Of a stretch of 64,000 nucleotides of DNA, positions 24,319-35,876 are shown one piece after another (the first letter of the stretch is position 1; each line of letters starts with the position of its first letter). The position numbers and the translations under genes are program-made. The DNA comes from Albifimbria verrucaria (lineage: Eukaryota > Ascomycota > Sordariomycetes > Hypocreales > Stachybotryaceae), in assembly GCA_020081605.1 (NCBI GenBank), contig JAHREC010000011.1, positions 682,001-746,000 of the forward strand. The letters run 5' to 3'. Under the pieces are notes generated by a model. The model did not search any database. It saw nothing but the letters and a program-made list of their open reading frames with translations, and was not told where the DNA came from.

Positions 24319-24510
24319 ATGCCTCCGGCGAGACTGCGTCGAGCCGGCCTCGCTACGCTCGATATCACGATTATCAGGGGTCAAGGCAGGCATTAGATTA
24401 CAATATCAAGATTACACCATCAAGTAAAAGCTGTCTTAGATATTCTTCCCATTTCTGCTCTAGCACTTCACACTCTCCATTCGCCTTCTGGCTTGGCTTA
24501 ATCTGGACAG
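24319..24510 (-). repeat. DR1 dispersed repeat, copy 2
   Basis: On the minus strand the core GATATCGAGCGTAGCGAGG is followed by CCGGCTCGACGCAGTCTCGC and ends in CGGAGGCAT at about 24319. The head, towards 24510, has AAGTGCTAGAGCAGAAATGG and AAGACAGCTTTTAC, matching the AAGTGCTCGAGCGGGAGTGG of copy 6. It lies just upstream of the oxygenase. Confidence 0.75.
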
Positions 24511-25121
24511 TGCTTAATTAAAATAGTTATCTTCTCGTGGTCTCTTAGTGGTCATTTCTGAAAGCGATTGCATCACACGCTGTTGTCCGTTGAATATAGA
24601 ATGCACGCTTATGCAGAGCCTGATGAGCATGATGCTTTATATATGAGTGGTTGTTTTCTGGAGCCGATAATTCACTCCATCAACAACCTTGTATAGGGTA
24701 TACCGAAACGAGGCCATCGTGAAACAGAATTTAAGCGGGGCAACTCATTGCAGTTGGCGGTTAATTCGAAGTGCATCATGCTTGGTGGCCAGTTGCTCAT
24801 GCCAAATTCAGACGACCGCTCATGCAACCTACGGGTTTTATCACACTCCCAGTCGTGTATCAGGTATTCGTGGGGGCGGTTATGTTGGTTGGATCCACTT
24901 ATGCAGTTGGTTGTCCTGGTATGTCTTGTCATGACAATTAATCTCCCGTGGCGCCTAATTCCTCCCAATGCTTTCCCTCTAGAACTGCGATTATCTGTCA
25001 CTAAAGTACTTGATGGTGCTACAAAGTCAACCTGAGCTGGAGGTTGCTATCCATGAAGGCATCGAGCTGGATAGACGACATCACCCTTCAGCTCCAGCTA
25101 GTCTAACTCACAATCGCGAAG
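24511..25121. other. Intergenic, no supported gene
   Basis: No open frame resembles a gene. This probably contains the promoter of the membrane protein that starts at 25122. Confidence 0.4.
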
Positions 25122-25884
25122 ATGACAGTCTCACCGAAATACAAGCTTCCCTGGAAAAGATGGAACTATTTTCGGAATCCGTCGTGGGATTTTTGGATCA
25201 TTGTTGCTGTTGCGTTTCTGACTGTCGTTATTGCTGGCGTTGGTGGAGGAATTGCCGGTGCATTCGCGCAAGGCAAGTTCACCAAAAGGTGAGTCGAAGT
25301 CTAACTGCCCATGCTTGATTTGCAATTGGACATTGAGTATTTCCATTCATCGGCTATCTGCTTACTCTTCGATCAGCAAATCCAGCGAACCGCCATCTTC
25401 TCCGTCCTCTACGTCTGCCATTTCCTCTGGCGGCACAAGTTCCTCCAGTATCGACCCACCCATACCCACAACGACACGATCATCCAGCAGTGATACAACT
25501 TCCACTACATCAACATCCTCTGCCCTTCCCTCTACGGGTGTCCTTTCCCTGGACTGCCCTGCCATTGATATGAAGATATACAAGACAACTACCCTCGAAC
25601 GGTCATACGCTTTTCAGTACTATTGCCAGAGTGACAGTGTCGGTGCCGAATCAATTATTAGACGAAGAGCACAATCTGTCGACGCTTGTATTGAACTATG
25701 CATTGAGCGGAACTCAGAAAAGGGCGACCTGGAATGCAAGGGAGTGACCTGGAACGGTAATCTGACGTCCTCAATCACCCAGCAACAAGGAAACTGCTTT
25801 TTGAAACCAGGCGATATAGAAGTAGTTGCCTGTAGCAAGAACTGCCCGCTCGCTGTGACTGCAGTGTTGATTGATGAAGAATAA
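25122..25884 (+). CDS. Single-pass membrane protein, Cys-rich ectodomain
   Basis: Exons 25122-25288 and 25377-25884 join in frame over an 88-bp GTGAGT...ATCAG intron to give 224 residues. The first 25 residues are basic and aromatic (KYKLPWKRWNYFRNPSWDFW), followed by one membrane helix (IIVAVAFLTVVIAGVGGGIAG), so this is a type II topology with a short cytosolic end. A Ser/Thr/Pro-rich stalk of about 60 residues leads to a Cys-containing domain (YCQSDSV...VDACIELCIER...GNCFLKPG) resembling the PAN/apple-like ectodomains of many fungal hypothetical proteins. No frame break. The function is unknown; a role in the cell wall or in surface carbohydrate binding is possible but unproven. Confidence 0.8.
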
Positions 25885-27204
25885 TTAGTGGAGGATATAT
25901 CGCATGACGGCATATGGTCGTGGCGGAGCATTTGATCTATCAGTACTTGTTGAAACGACAGCTCATAGCACAATTACACAGCATTTTCACAGCGAGATAC
26001 CCTAAACAAGCGGCTTCCAAGCATTTAAAGTGATTTTCCTCCGAAATGACGGGTCCTTGGGTGACTTGAGTGCTTTTTCCTACTTCACTGCACTCATATT
26101 AAGTTTCCCTAAACCAGGATGCATAACCCCCAACACGACTATAGAACAGATACTTAGTCTGATATGTCGCTCTTGAATTGAATCCAACCCCTGTGACTGC
26201 GCATGATTTTCAAAATTGCTACTACCGAATAAGATTAATTCAGCCAAGTGCCTAGACACTTGTGGATTTCAACCATCGACACAACCATCGTCTTGATCCT
26301 GTTGCCTCTTCCGGTTCTAGCCTCGAATTGACTCTTGAGATGACGTGCCAGGAGTCAAGATCAAACCTTTCCAAGACATCTTCTTGAGAAAGAAGATGGC
26401 CGATAGATAAGTGTCTTCTTCCTTGCCTGCGTCCCAGAACTAACCTTTGGTAAAAGCAAGAAGCAGCTGGATCAACCTGAACTCTAAATTTACCCGGTCG
26501 GAAGAGTATTGACTAGTCTGTTGTTCGAAAATTTGCGCTGGAGATATGTTGCTTAGAGAGTAGAACAATGGCTTCATTTACAATAGTCAAACTGACGGTC
26601 AGTACTATATTACCTTCCATCCATCATGCGCATGAACCATTAATTACTGATTCTCTTTTCCATTTCTGGCGTTGAGCAATCTCTAGTTTGGGTTGATTAG
26701 GGTAAGTCGACGACTAGCGTTGCCGGCTGTTGGTGAGCTGATATGGACAGCAGTAGAATGAGCCCGGAATATATGGTGCGAAGGAACTGCTTTAGCACGG
26801 CAGGATCTTGAATTGGTAGTTGAAATCTGCCATCAAGTATGTCTCTAATCCTTTAAGCTGGCACAGGAACTTGTTTCCGGTTTGGATATTATTAGGCCCG
26901 TAGATGCCTCTCTGCTGCCGGCAATTCCTTTGGTTGCACTCGATAGAGCTCTGCCAAAAATAGGCCAATTAATTCTTACGCGCCAGCCTCGCCATTTCAA
27001 TTGATCAGTCAGAAGTCCTAGAGCACTTTTACTCAACTCAAGTAATTCGTGTTTCCTCATTCAACGAGTTACGAGGAACAAACCTGGTTCTGCGAACAGG
27101 GATTCGTATTCCCTGGCGTTTCATCCGCAATGGGAAGGTGACACATCAAACAGGCAGAAGTTTAATGCATCACGTGTTGATGGCATTTAAAATGTTGTTC
27201 AGTC
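25885..27204. other. Intergenic, no supported gene
   Basis: I read this 1.3 kb on both strands and found no gene, repeat copy or RNA. A 70-codon minus-strand frame at 26845-27060 has no domain and I reject it. Confidence 0.5.
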
Positions 27205-28122
27205 ATGGCCAAAGCCCAGGTGGAGACGGTTCGCTATAGACGTGCATCGTCTAAATGGCTATACAGGTTTCTCACCGCAACCATGACGACAACTTGGGCT
27301 CCCATCCTTCCAACAGACTGGATTCAGCCAGCCGATTGTCTTACGAAAAGCGACATATGGTATTGGCAATGGAATCGCTGGTCATCGATCTGGGACGGCG
27401 GCCATGCTGGAGGCGCTGATTTGGTCGAGATGCTTGGATCACCGGCCGATCTTAGTTGCTACCCGCCTAGCTACACGCCGTTTGGCCATATGCTCGGCAC
27501 TGCTTGCCCGGATGGATTCACTGCTGCTTGCAACAAGGAAGGCATCACAACGTGTTGTCCAACGTGAGACGATCATGCCACCAAATTGTCGCTGTCAAGT
27601 GGATGCTAACACCCGTGGAGTGCACATGAGTTTACCTGTCACGAGGGGCTGGTATTCACGTATGCGGAGATAAGCTGCTCGACCGATTGGCAAAACACTA
27701 CCGTCATGCTAAAGACTGCCTACCTAACCGACACAGTGGACGGAAAGCCAGTAGAGACCGGGAGTGCTGAAAGGTTTACGCTCACGTCCGGCTACGACGT
27801 GTTGTTCGCAATGGGCGTTGCATTTGCTGATCCGGTACGTTCAAGCTTTTGCTAGTTTAGACTTGCCACGGGTTATATCGCTGACTACAAAGACCCAATT
27901 CATCAATACGCCAATTCCCACACCAGGTACCAATAGTTCAGCACCCACATCAATTGACTCCACCACTAGTGACGGTGAGACGTCCATAACGTCTGCAGCA
28001 TCTGAATCCACAGCTTCTACAGATGGTACAGCAGAGCCCACGACTAGCTCAGGATCGGCTGCATGGAGGGGATAAGCATGGCTGCGGTAGTTGCCGCAGC
28101 CTTGTCTATGGTATTCAGCTGA
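27205..28122 (+). CDS. Secreted Ser/Thr-rich protein, possible GPI anchor
   Basis: The ATG at 27205 is the first usable one, but MTTTWAPILPTDWIQPADCL begins later and resembles other fungal surface proteins better. The body has DIWYWQW and several Cys (CCPT, CHEGLVFTYAEISC). A Ser/Thr-rich stretch and a hydrophobic tail (MAAVVAAALSMVFS) ending at 28122 look like a GPI signal or C-terminal anchor. Introns are probable at about 27566-27630 and 27835-27892. One missing G in the G4 run near 28072 separates the stalk from the hydrophobic tail, and a missing T near 27631 is needed at the first junction. Function unknown. Confidence 0.6.
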
Positions 28123-28309
28123 TACTAACAAGAGCATGAGATGGTTCCACTGTTGAAAGACTCGTGCCGCTGTATTTGAAGCAGGATGATAGGTAGAAGT
28201 GACTACACATGTATTCTATAGGCACAAATCAGCTGGATATTGATAACAACGATGCTACATGAATGGTTAATGAAGGCTTAGCTGCTCTCTCGGATAAGCA
28301 CTGAGACAT
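28123..28309. other. Intergenic
   Basis: Short spacer between the secreted protein and the repeat; nothing seen. Confidence 0.3.
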
Positions 28310-28672
28310 GATATAATTAAGAAGGCGAAAGGGCGAGTAGAGGACGCAGTACTAAAGCGAAAGTGAGAAAGACACCCAAGGCAGCTCCCCTTCTATTGGT
28401 GAATAATTAAATCCAGGCCTATTTCATTGACGATTAAGTGATGATTTCATTATGCTATGCTATTGGGTAGAGGCTAATGTGTCGTTCAATCACGTTTCTT
28501 AACATCCTTAACTCCCGGTCTGCTTTGATCTCTCAGCCCTGATAATGGGACTGACCTGGCTGCCTCGAGCTCTGATGACCCTGACCCTAACAATGCGGCT
28601 GCCTCCAACCATCCAAATCGTGATCTCGAGCGTAGCGAGGACAGCTCGACGCAGTCGTCGCCGGAGGCATTT
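28310..28672 (+). repeat. DR1 dispersed repeat, copy 3
   Basis: Ends with TGATCTCGAGCGTAGCGAGG at 28621-28640 and CGCCGGAGGCAT near 28672. The head has AGGCAGCTCCCCTTCTATTG and GTAGAGGCTAATGTG-like sequence that aligns loosely with copies at 30.8 and 56.6 kb. Non-coding. Confidence 0.65.
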
Positions 28673-29274
28673 CCTGCGGCCCTGGTTACGTGCCAGCTCT
28701 CTGGAGCCCCTAACTATAGCATTATCAATCAATTCCATCCATCAGCGTGACGTCTTGGATAGACCCACAGTATGCAGTTTTGACTTGGCCTTTGACTTTA
28801 GTGGCGTAACGGCCCAGAGCGCTCACCCTCCATTCTCATTCAAGAATTATCCGTAAGTTGGAGCGTGGCGTCAAAATGTTTCAGCCCCTAATTGTCTCGC
28901 TTCGATAGCCCTACAGCCACTAGCAAGTAACGGTTAGCCAGGATATGAAGCTTATTTTAAGGCATGCTGACCTCGTGGAGCCTGTGGAATGGAAGTACCA
29001 GGGCTGAATTGCTACAACCATCACAAGGTTTCACCAACCCCAGCTTGGATTCTCCAAAAGGCTTTTACCGACCAATATCTTGAACATGGCTGTTGTGGCT
29101 TGAGTCCATAGACATTCCAGATCTTGTTGCAATGGGCATGAGACCTCTACCTCTTGGCCTACAAATACACATGCTGAGCCTCGATCAGGAGATCTACAAG
29201 GCAAAAGCCAAGACCAGCCTCTACATCCGTCTTCTCCTCGATAATCCCAATAACCAATCGCGAAGTTATGCAAA

Positions 29275-30110
29275 ATGGCGACAACTACCTACACTCACAA
29301 ATTTGCGTCGGTGTTTCTTCGATTCATTCAATTCGTCTCTGCCATCGTCGTCGTCGTCATTCTCGCCCGCTTCTTCTACTATCTTGGTGATGAACATGTC
29401 CACGCCAACGGGCGGCTTGTGTATGCCATGGTGGTCGCAGGCATGAGTCTTCTATACTCATTCTTCCTTTGCCCTCCTTTTACCGTCTTGTTCCATGCTT
29501 TCCCTTTCGATTTCGTCTTGGGCCTCATGTGGCTCATAGCATTCTGTCTACTCATCACCGTAAGATTCTACTCCTTCATAACAATACCTATAAACCATCA
29601 TCGACTAATACACGTCTTTACTTACTACAGAAATCTGGCACAAACGCTTGTTCTTCTTGGTGGTTCCGCAACTACTGGGGCTACTACTGGGGTTACCAAG
29701 AGGAGCCAGAGGAAGAATACGTCCCAGGATGGGGTTACACCTATACAGAACCCGAAATCAGCTCACACGCATGTCCTCTCTGGAGAACAGTGCTTGCATT
29801 TTCATTCATTGCCTTTGTCTTCCACGTTCTAAGTGGAATTCTTGTAAGTCACACTCCGTGGCATCCCATTTGCTCCACTCAGCTACAGGGTGCACAAATG
29901 ATGCTAAACCCCAGTCAACTGACAATTCCACTTGTAGGGAATCTATGTCTTCCGTACCCACATTCGCAGAGCCAAGAAAGAAAACATGAACGGTACCAAG
30001 AACCCAAATGAGAAGCTTATAAGGTACATTCCATCCAACGAATTGACTTTCATCCTTAGTGCTATGCTAATCCCAACTGATACAGCCGCCATTCTCAGTC
30101 TGAAGTGTAA
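29275..30110 (+). CDS. MARVEL-like four-helix membrane protein
   Basis: Four exons (29275-29559, 29631-29843, 29938-30023, 30086-30110) give 202 residues without a break. Hydrophobic helices are visible at VSAIVVVVILARFFYYLG, VYAMVVAGMSLLYSFFLCPP, FVLGLMWLIAFCLLIT and VLAFSFIAFVFHVLSGIL, with a short basic tail (FRTHIRRAKKEN). A Trp/Tyr/Glu-rich loop (YYWGYQEEPEEEYVPGWGY) lies between helices 3 and 4. This spacing fits the MARVEL/tetraspan family of fungal plasma-membrane proteins, which take part in membrane organisation. The introns all have GTAAG or GTACAT donors. Confidence 0.82.
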
Positions 30111-30342
30111 AATACCAAGTCATCCACAGAGACATATTATTTTGTATAGTAATAGCTCATGGAGCAATAATATGACGATACATTTGATTCATGTAAAAAG
30201 ATTCCTCACGTGAAAACGTCTGCTGTCAATTGCAACGTCTTGTATACATCTGCCAAAGCATTGCTTCTTTTCATTAACATCTTGAATGACTGTCCTTACT
30301 GATTAATATAGGCAGACCAACCACCCCCTGAGACCCTCTACG
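30111..30342. other. Intergenic
   Basis: Spacer of about 230 bases between the MARVEL gene and the DR1 repeat; nothing seen. Confidence 0.3.
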
Positions 30343-30815
30343 TATGCCTCCGGCGAGACTGCGTCGAGCTGTCCTCGCTTCGCTCGATATCACGCGCATA
30401 AAACCATCAAGACTCGAACGCCTCGTCAAGATCAGGGCCATACTAGCATGAAAAAGTCCTAAGACGGTAGAAATCCCGATTCATACCGTCTTGATAAACT
30501 GTTTCCATCAGGCATTCATACCATCAAAAGCGAAAAAACAAGTGAGGAACAAAAGTGGAAGAGTATAATTAGATTTAGATCTGTCTTATTGGCGATTGGT
30601 CAAAGGTCTTATTGCATAGGGATTGGTTAGAGATCAATGTATCTTTTGATCATATACTCTTCATGTTCTCAATCTACTGCCTACTTTGAGCCTAGAGGAC
30701 ACTGAAGATACCAATGAACTTGATTTCTAGGGCCTTAAATACGGCCGCTTCAAGCCCTGATAATCGCGATATCGAGCGTAGCGAGGACAGCTCGACGCAG
30801 TCTCGCCGGAGGCAT
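30343..30815. repeat. DR1 copies 4 and 5 in inverted orientation
   Basis: Copy 4 (minus, about 30343-30395) reads ATGCCTCCGGCGAGACTGCG onwards and copy 5 (plus, about 30752-30815) ends CGGAGGCATACATGG. The two are near-perfect reverse complements over about 50 bases and lie about 360 bases apart, and both are flanked by short CCCTC/GAGGG-type sequence. This looks like a terminal inverted repeat element of about 470 bp. The interior before copy 5 matches the head of copy 6 (CAAAGGTCTTATTGCATAGG, CAATGTATCTTTTGA). Confidence 0.8.
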
Positions 30816-30881
30816 ACATGGAGGGGTAGGTTTTAATGCATCAAACAGGAGGTGTGTATCTGTACAATTTATCCAACTAAA

Positions 30882-33800
30882 CTAAGATATAACTTCTACA
30901 GTCTCTACAGTATGGTTGGTAGCTTTTGAAAGAATTGTCAAAGACTCAGAAGTAGCCAACTCTCCCTCTTGATGCTCTTCTATAGCTGGGGCGTTTGTTT
31001 CGATATCTCCGGTTTCACCTTTCCACATAAATGGACCTGAAAAGTTGGTCTCAATCTCCACCATGTGCTCAAAGCCAAGAATGGGGAATAGTCGGCCTTG
31101 AACATTTGTGAAACCCGCATCCAACTTGACTCCATTGCGTGTGAACCATATTGTGCGGCTCGTCAAGTCAACACCACAACCCACCGTGTCTCCAGGACCA
31201 TATGGATAACCTGAGCCAGTGGAGCCAGTTCTATCGTCTTCACTGGTGCTAGTGAATGTGAATCCATCGTCGCCATGGTATCCCCAGCTCTTGGCTGATG
31301 GTGCATCTTGTCGAGCAGGCCATCCGGGAATCGAATGGCAGAGCCACCAATTGTGCAGAAGCCAATGGCAGTTACTGGATGCTCACGTTGCCCTGGATTC
31401 GCCACGGATTTGTATGTAACCTCAAAGTAATATTGAGCAACGCCAGCAGGTAAGGGCCTATCCGTGCTGATGCAACACTGCTTGTCCACAGCGTGAATAA
31501 CTCTTAGACCGTCTTCGAGGACGTTAGTGTGCGGGTTTGGTGCCCATCGAGAAGGAAGCATGTTGGCCCACGTAGCCTGCTGCTTGAGGAACTCTTCAGC
31601 ACCCAGGCGCTTAAACTCTCTGGCCAGATCCAGGGGTGTCCAGCCAAAGCGGTCTGGGCGACTAAGATCCGTGCCAAGTCCCCGGAGCTGCTCAAGGAGG
31701 CGCTTGCTTCCGTTTACAGCACAAATGGCAACAAGTTCTGGGTCACTTGATGCGCTGGCCGGGTCTTTATCGATTAGTAGTGAGATGATGTCCTCAAAAG
31801 CAGTCTCGTGATCTGCAAGTGCCCACTGCTCATACGCAAGTACAAGGGCGGTTCTGTTGTTGGCGTCCTTGACGCGGACATTGGCATTGGCATCCAACAG
31901 TTTACGGACACAGGCGACATGACCACGCCACGCTGCACGGTGCAACGCCGTCATGCCCTTTCTCGTGTCCTTTTCGTCAATGAAGAGACTAGCGTGGTCA
32001 TTCTGCTCCTCGGCGAGTTGAATAAGCTTGTCGACGATTTCATCAAAGCCATGCTCGGCAGCCTGGCGGAGAGGGGTGCGTCTCCTTTTGGTAGGCTTGT
32101 TTATGTCGGCCAAGGGGTCTTGCGCTTCACCAGCTCTTCTAGGATGAATGTCGCAGCCTCTTTGAAATCGCCAAGACAAGTATCAAAGAACGGCGACCTT
32201 CCATGGTTGTCTAGAGGATGTGGATCAACTCCAAGCTCCAGGAGAACCTGCATGGTGTTTTTGTATCCATGCTTGGCTGCGTCATGTAGAGCAGTTCGGC
32301 CTCTCTTGTTCGCAAGGCCAGGGTTGGCCCCTGTCTCTGCTAGATAGCGCACACACTCTTTATGATCACCCATCGCAGCCTGGTGAAGAGCAGTGTCTCC
32401 GTCTCCGTCCAGGTCGTCAACTTCCTTCACGCCAGGGCGGAGGATCTTGACGACGCCCAGCTCTCCCCATATGCTCGCCATTTGCAGTGGTCGAATTGAC
32501 TCCTTGTCGTCAATGTCAAGGTTGGCCCCTCGATCCACAAATTTCTGTAGTAAGGGTTCCGGCACTTCGCGTCTCCACAGTAGAAGATGCAATGGGGTCT
32601 GTCCAGCTTCATTCAGCGCGTTGATGTCGGGTCGTCGCTCTGGAGGTCCATAATCAAGAAGAGCCTCCAACACTTCGGGGTCGGTTCCTGTACAACAAAG
32701 TTGTGCAACACCGAGTCGTGGTATCCATCAATCACCGAGGCATCCGCTCCATGCTCGAGCATGAGTTGGACGTCTTCGAGCCTGGGGTTTGTGTATATCC
32801 ACAGGAAAAAGGCCGAGATTTCCCTGGTACCCACAAAGTTGACGTCACAGCCCTTTTCCAGCAACAGCTTGAGGATTTCTGGTCGGTCTGCTGAACTTGC
32901 AGCTCCTGTAGAGCGTTACGTCCCTCGCAAAGCTCGTTTGCATCTGCGCCCTGGTTGAGGAGATGCTCGGCCCAGCTGACGAGCCCAAAGCAGGCCGCGA
33001 CGTACAGAGGTCTCCTGACCAAAGTTTCGCTCCAGCCAGGCTCCGAGTAGGCGTGCTGCCAGGCTTTGAAGATTTCTGGCGTCTTCACAGCGAATTGGTC
33101 AAGCTCTTCCATAAGAGCAGCCCATTCACTGCTGTTGGCTCGCTCTTCGGGGGTCCAGAGATCCTCGGCTTGTCGGATGTGGTACATCCAGTACTGGATC
33201 TCGTATCGCGCCCTGATTACAATCTGGGGCTGGTTTTCTCCAGTATCGGCATAGTTATCAGTCGTGTTCAAATTGATTTCGCCCCGATCCTCGTCGTCCA
33301 AAGAGTCATCGCTGTCATAGTCTGCGTCCTTTGGCTGATCTTGACCATCGCCGACGGGCTCAGGATTTTCGTTTGCCGGAGCTGTGCTTTCGGTCTCCTT
33401 GACTTCTGCGTCTTTGTTTTCTGCGATTGGCTCGGCTGCATCATCCGTTGCTGGTTCCTCGACTTCTGTAACAGCAGTCCATCCAGCCCTCTTGTGGAAC
33501 AGTGGGCTGTTCAGGTGTCGCAGCAACGTAAGTGCCATTTTTAGGTGCCCCTGTTTTCTGGAGAGCGAGAGTGAGTTGGATTTGGACAATGCTGAGCTGC
33601 ACCGAGCGCAGGTTTTGGCTTCGTCGTAGTCCTCTTCATGTCCAGACTCGACTGATTGGAAGCAAAAAGCTTCAGTCTGGTTGTAATCTTGCAGGTATAC
33701 ATAGTGGCCTTGGTAGTAGGGGTTAAAGGTAACGTCCAAAAATGGACCACTTGCATCTCGCAACTGCTTGATTACGAGGTGTGAGGCTTCAGGAATCCTG

Positions 33801-35876
33801 GCTCATCTGATTCCCCAGTGTCGGAGCTTTCAGCACTAAGTGATATTAGTTTCATGTTGAACAGTTGGCAATCTACATACCTAGAGGCCTGGAGATACAC
33901 GCCTTGGAATGCCTCCATTACTTCTTCCACCGTGGTCGGTGTTGGTGGCAGCAAGCTCCATTCAAGTGCCGTTCGAAGCAGCTCCACATAATTTGGTGCC
34001 ATTTTTCTAAGTTCCTCCTGATATGTGTCGCCCATGCTACCAGGCAAAGACTTGAGATGCTCAGAAATTGGCCCATGGAACGGTTGGGAGACGAATGGAA
34101 TCGCGATATCACTAATGTAGTTGAATCGTGGCCCAGCCTTGTCGAGGATCTCTTGCTTCGCAATCTCCTGGTCAGCTGCCGAGAGACCCGGAATCTCCCT
34201 GAGAGCAGCGGCAAGCTTCAGACCCATGTCGTCTCTAATGCTCCAAGCAATTTCGATACCAGTGGCGACGTCCGACCCCATCTCGGCAATTTCCGAGTAG
34301 AACTTGGTTCCTGACCGGCAGCCAACCAGAATCCGAACATTGACACCATCTTCGTTCAAATGCTCAGACGACACAAGGTCCTGAAGTTTTCGAGCGAGTG
34401 CCATTTGGTCATTGGGCCCAAGGTTGCTGACTGCATCCAAGATGATTACCACCTTGCGACCTACCAAGGACGCAATCTTGCCAAACGCGTCCGCGAATTC
34501 TGGCAACCCGCCGTCTTTTGTTGCCCGAGTCGTTGCCTCACCTGCTTTTTGAGTCTGGGTTTTGCGACTCGAGCTTTTGGAGTTGGAAAACACCTCATTG
34601 CACGCCTTGAGCAACTTGAGGTTCTCTTCGTCTTCGGAGGCAAGCTCGTAAAGTTGATACAGGATAGTGTTGCATACCGACGTTACGGTTTCTGCAACCT
34701 TGTTGACACCTGTCGAGTTTGCACCGCAAGAGAACGAGATGAACTCGGTCTCTGCTTCATCTTCCTGCTCTCCAAGTTGCTCAAATACCGAGGCCAGAAG
34801 CGTGGTTTTTCCCGATCCCTGCTGGCCTGTGAGGTAGAGTATACGGCTGGCATCGGAATTTGCCCACTCGGTATAGGCTGAATGGTCAAAAAGCCAGGAA
34901 CATGTCTCTGGAAATTTTTCATCTAAAGCAGCTCCTAGAAACTCGCTAGTCTTTTTCAGAGGAGCCAGCGCTTCTTTGTGCTTTTCAAACTCCTGGACAG
35001 CAAGGTCCCAAGGCGTTCTTGGTTTGGTGGTGGCTTTGATCTCCTCTAAACTCTTTGTGATGGTGTCAAGCCGGTTTTGGCTGGCCTGGTGCATCTGTTC
35101 TAGCGTACCCTGGAAATCGCGAATGTTATTCACCACTGATTGGATGGATGTCATTGCTGTCTGCACCGACTCTAAGCCGCGCAATGACTTGTCCTGGAAT
35201 GCAGCCTCACTCCTCCAAGATCTTCTTTTTAGAACGGCAATGTCGTTAATCTTGGCCTCAAATTTGCCCTTGGACCCACCAAAGAAGTCTTTGAAACCAT
35301 GCCTGATACGCGCCATGGTACCTGCGGTGAGGTGCCGCTTGATTGAAAAGGAAAATTGCAGCACCGCTGCGTAGGTGCTCTTGATGTCCTTGAACATCTT
35401 TTCGAGCACAGGGCTCGCCTTCCAATCCTGCTTTGATCGCTCATCGTACAGGCGGTCGTAGTGCGGAATAATAATCATAATCTCCGTAATATCGACAAGG
35501 CCAGTGCCAAAGAACGTGTACAGCTCATAGTTGTTCTGAATCGCCGACAACGTGAGCTTTACCGCGAACCAGGCCAACCCCACACTTTCAGGGGCTCCTT
35601 CATGGCGTAATTGCCCACTTCCACAAAGTTGTTGATGTTTCCCATAATGTTGGAGATCCAAGTCTCGGGAATTGTGGTGTCGCCCACCTTGCGACTGCCA
35701 TACTTTTTCCCAGCATCCGCCTTTAAGCTCCCAGCAGCCTGCATGGTCTCTTCAGGCGTTGCCCTCTCCCTCAGGAACTCCTGCAGGAGCTCCTGGTCCT
35801 TGGAGTCGGTATACTTGCTCCTGGCTTCATTTTGGAACTGGATCAGTGCATCCAAATAGATCCTGGAAGACGCCAT
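30882..35876 (-). CDS. NLR-like protein: STAND N-term, NACHT, ankyrin, SPRY
   Basis: The start ATG is at 35876 (MASSRIYLDALIQFQNEARS). The first 300 residues are helical and resemble N-terminal domains of fungal STAND proteins. The NACHT NTPase has Walker A TGQQGSGKTTLL near 34810 and a Walker B-like VVIILDAVSNLG near 34440. After an intron near 33840-33884 comes an acidic Glu/Asp/Pro linker, then at least seven ankyrin-like repeats (GQTPLHLLL, GDTALHQAAMGDHK, GRTALHDAAKHG, GMTALHRAAWRGH, GWTPLDLAREF). The C-terminal SPRY-like part contains CCISTDRPLPAGVAQYYFEV, AIGFCTIGG and GVDLTSRTIWFTRNG. Breaks (single-base loss) sit near 35590, 33805, 32870, 32690, 32120 and 31200. It is likely a signalling NTPase sensing a ligand through the ankyrin/SPRY part. 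Confidence 0.85.

Noticed and set aside
26845..27060. Minus-strand 71-codon frame
   Set aside because: No domain and no partner exon on either side.
30343..30815. CRISPR-like or tRNA-like element in the inverted DR1 pair
   Set aside because: There are no regular direct repeats with spacers, and the core hairpin does not fold as a cloverleaf with a plausible anticodon arm.
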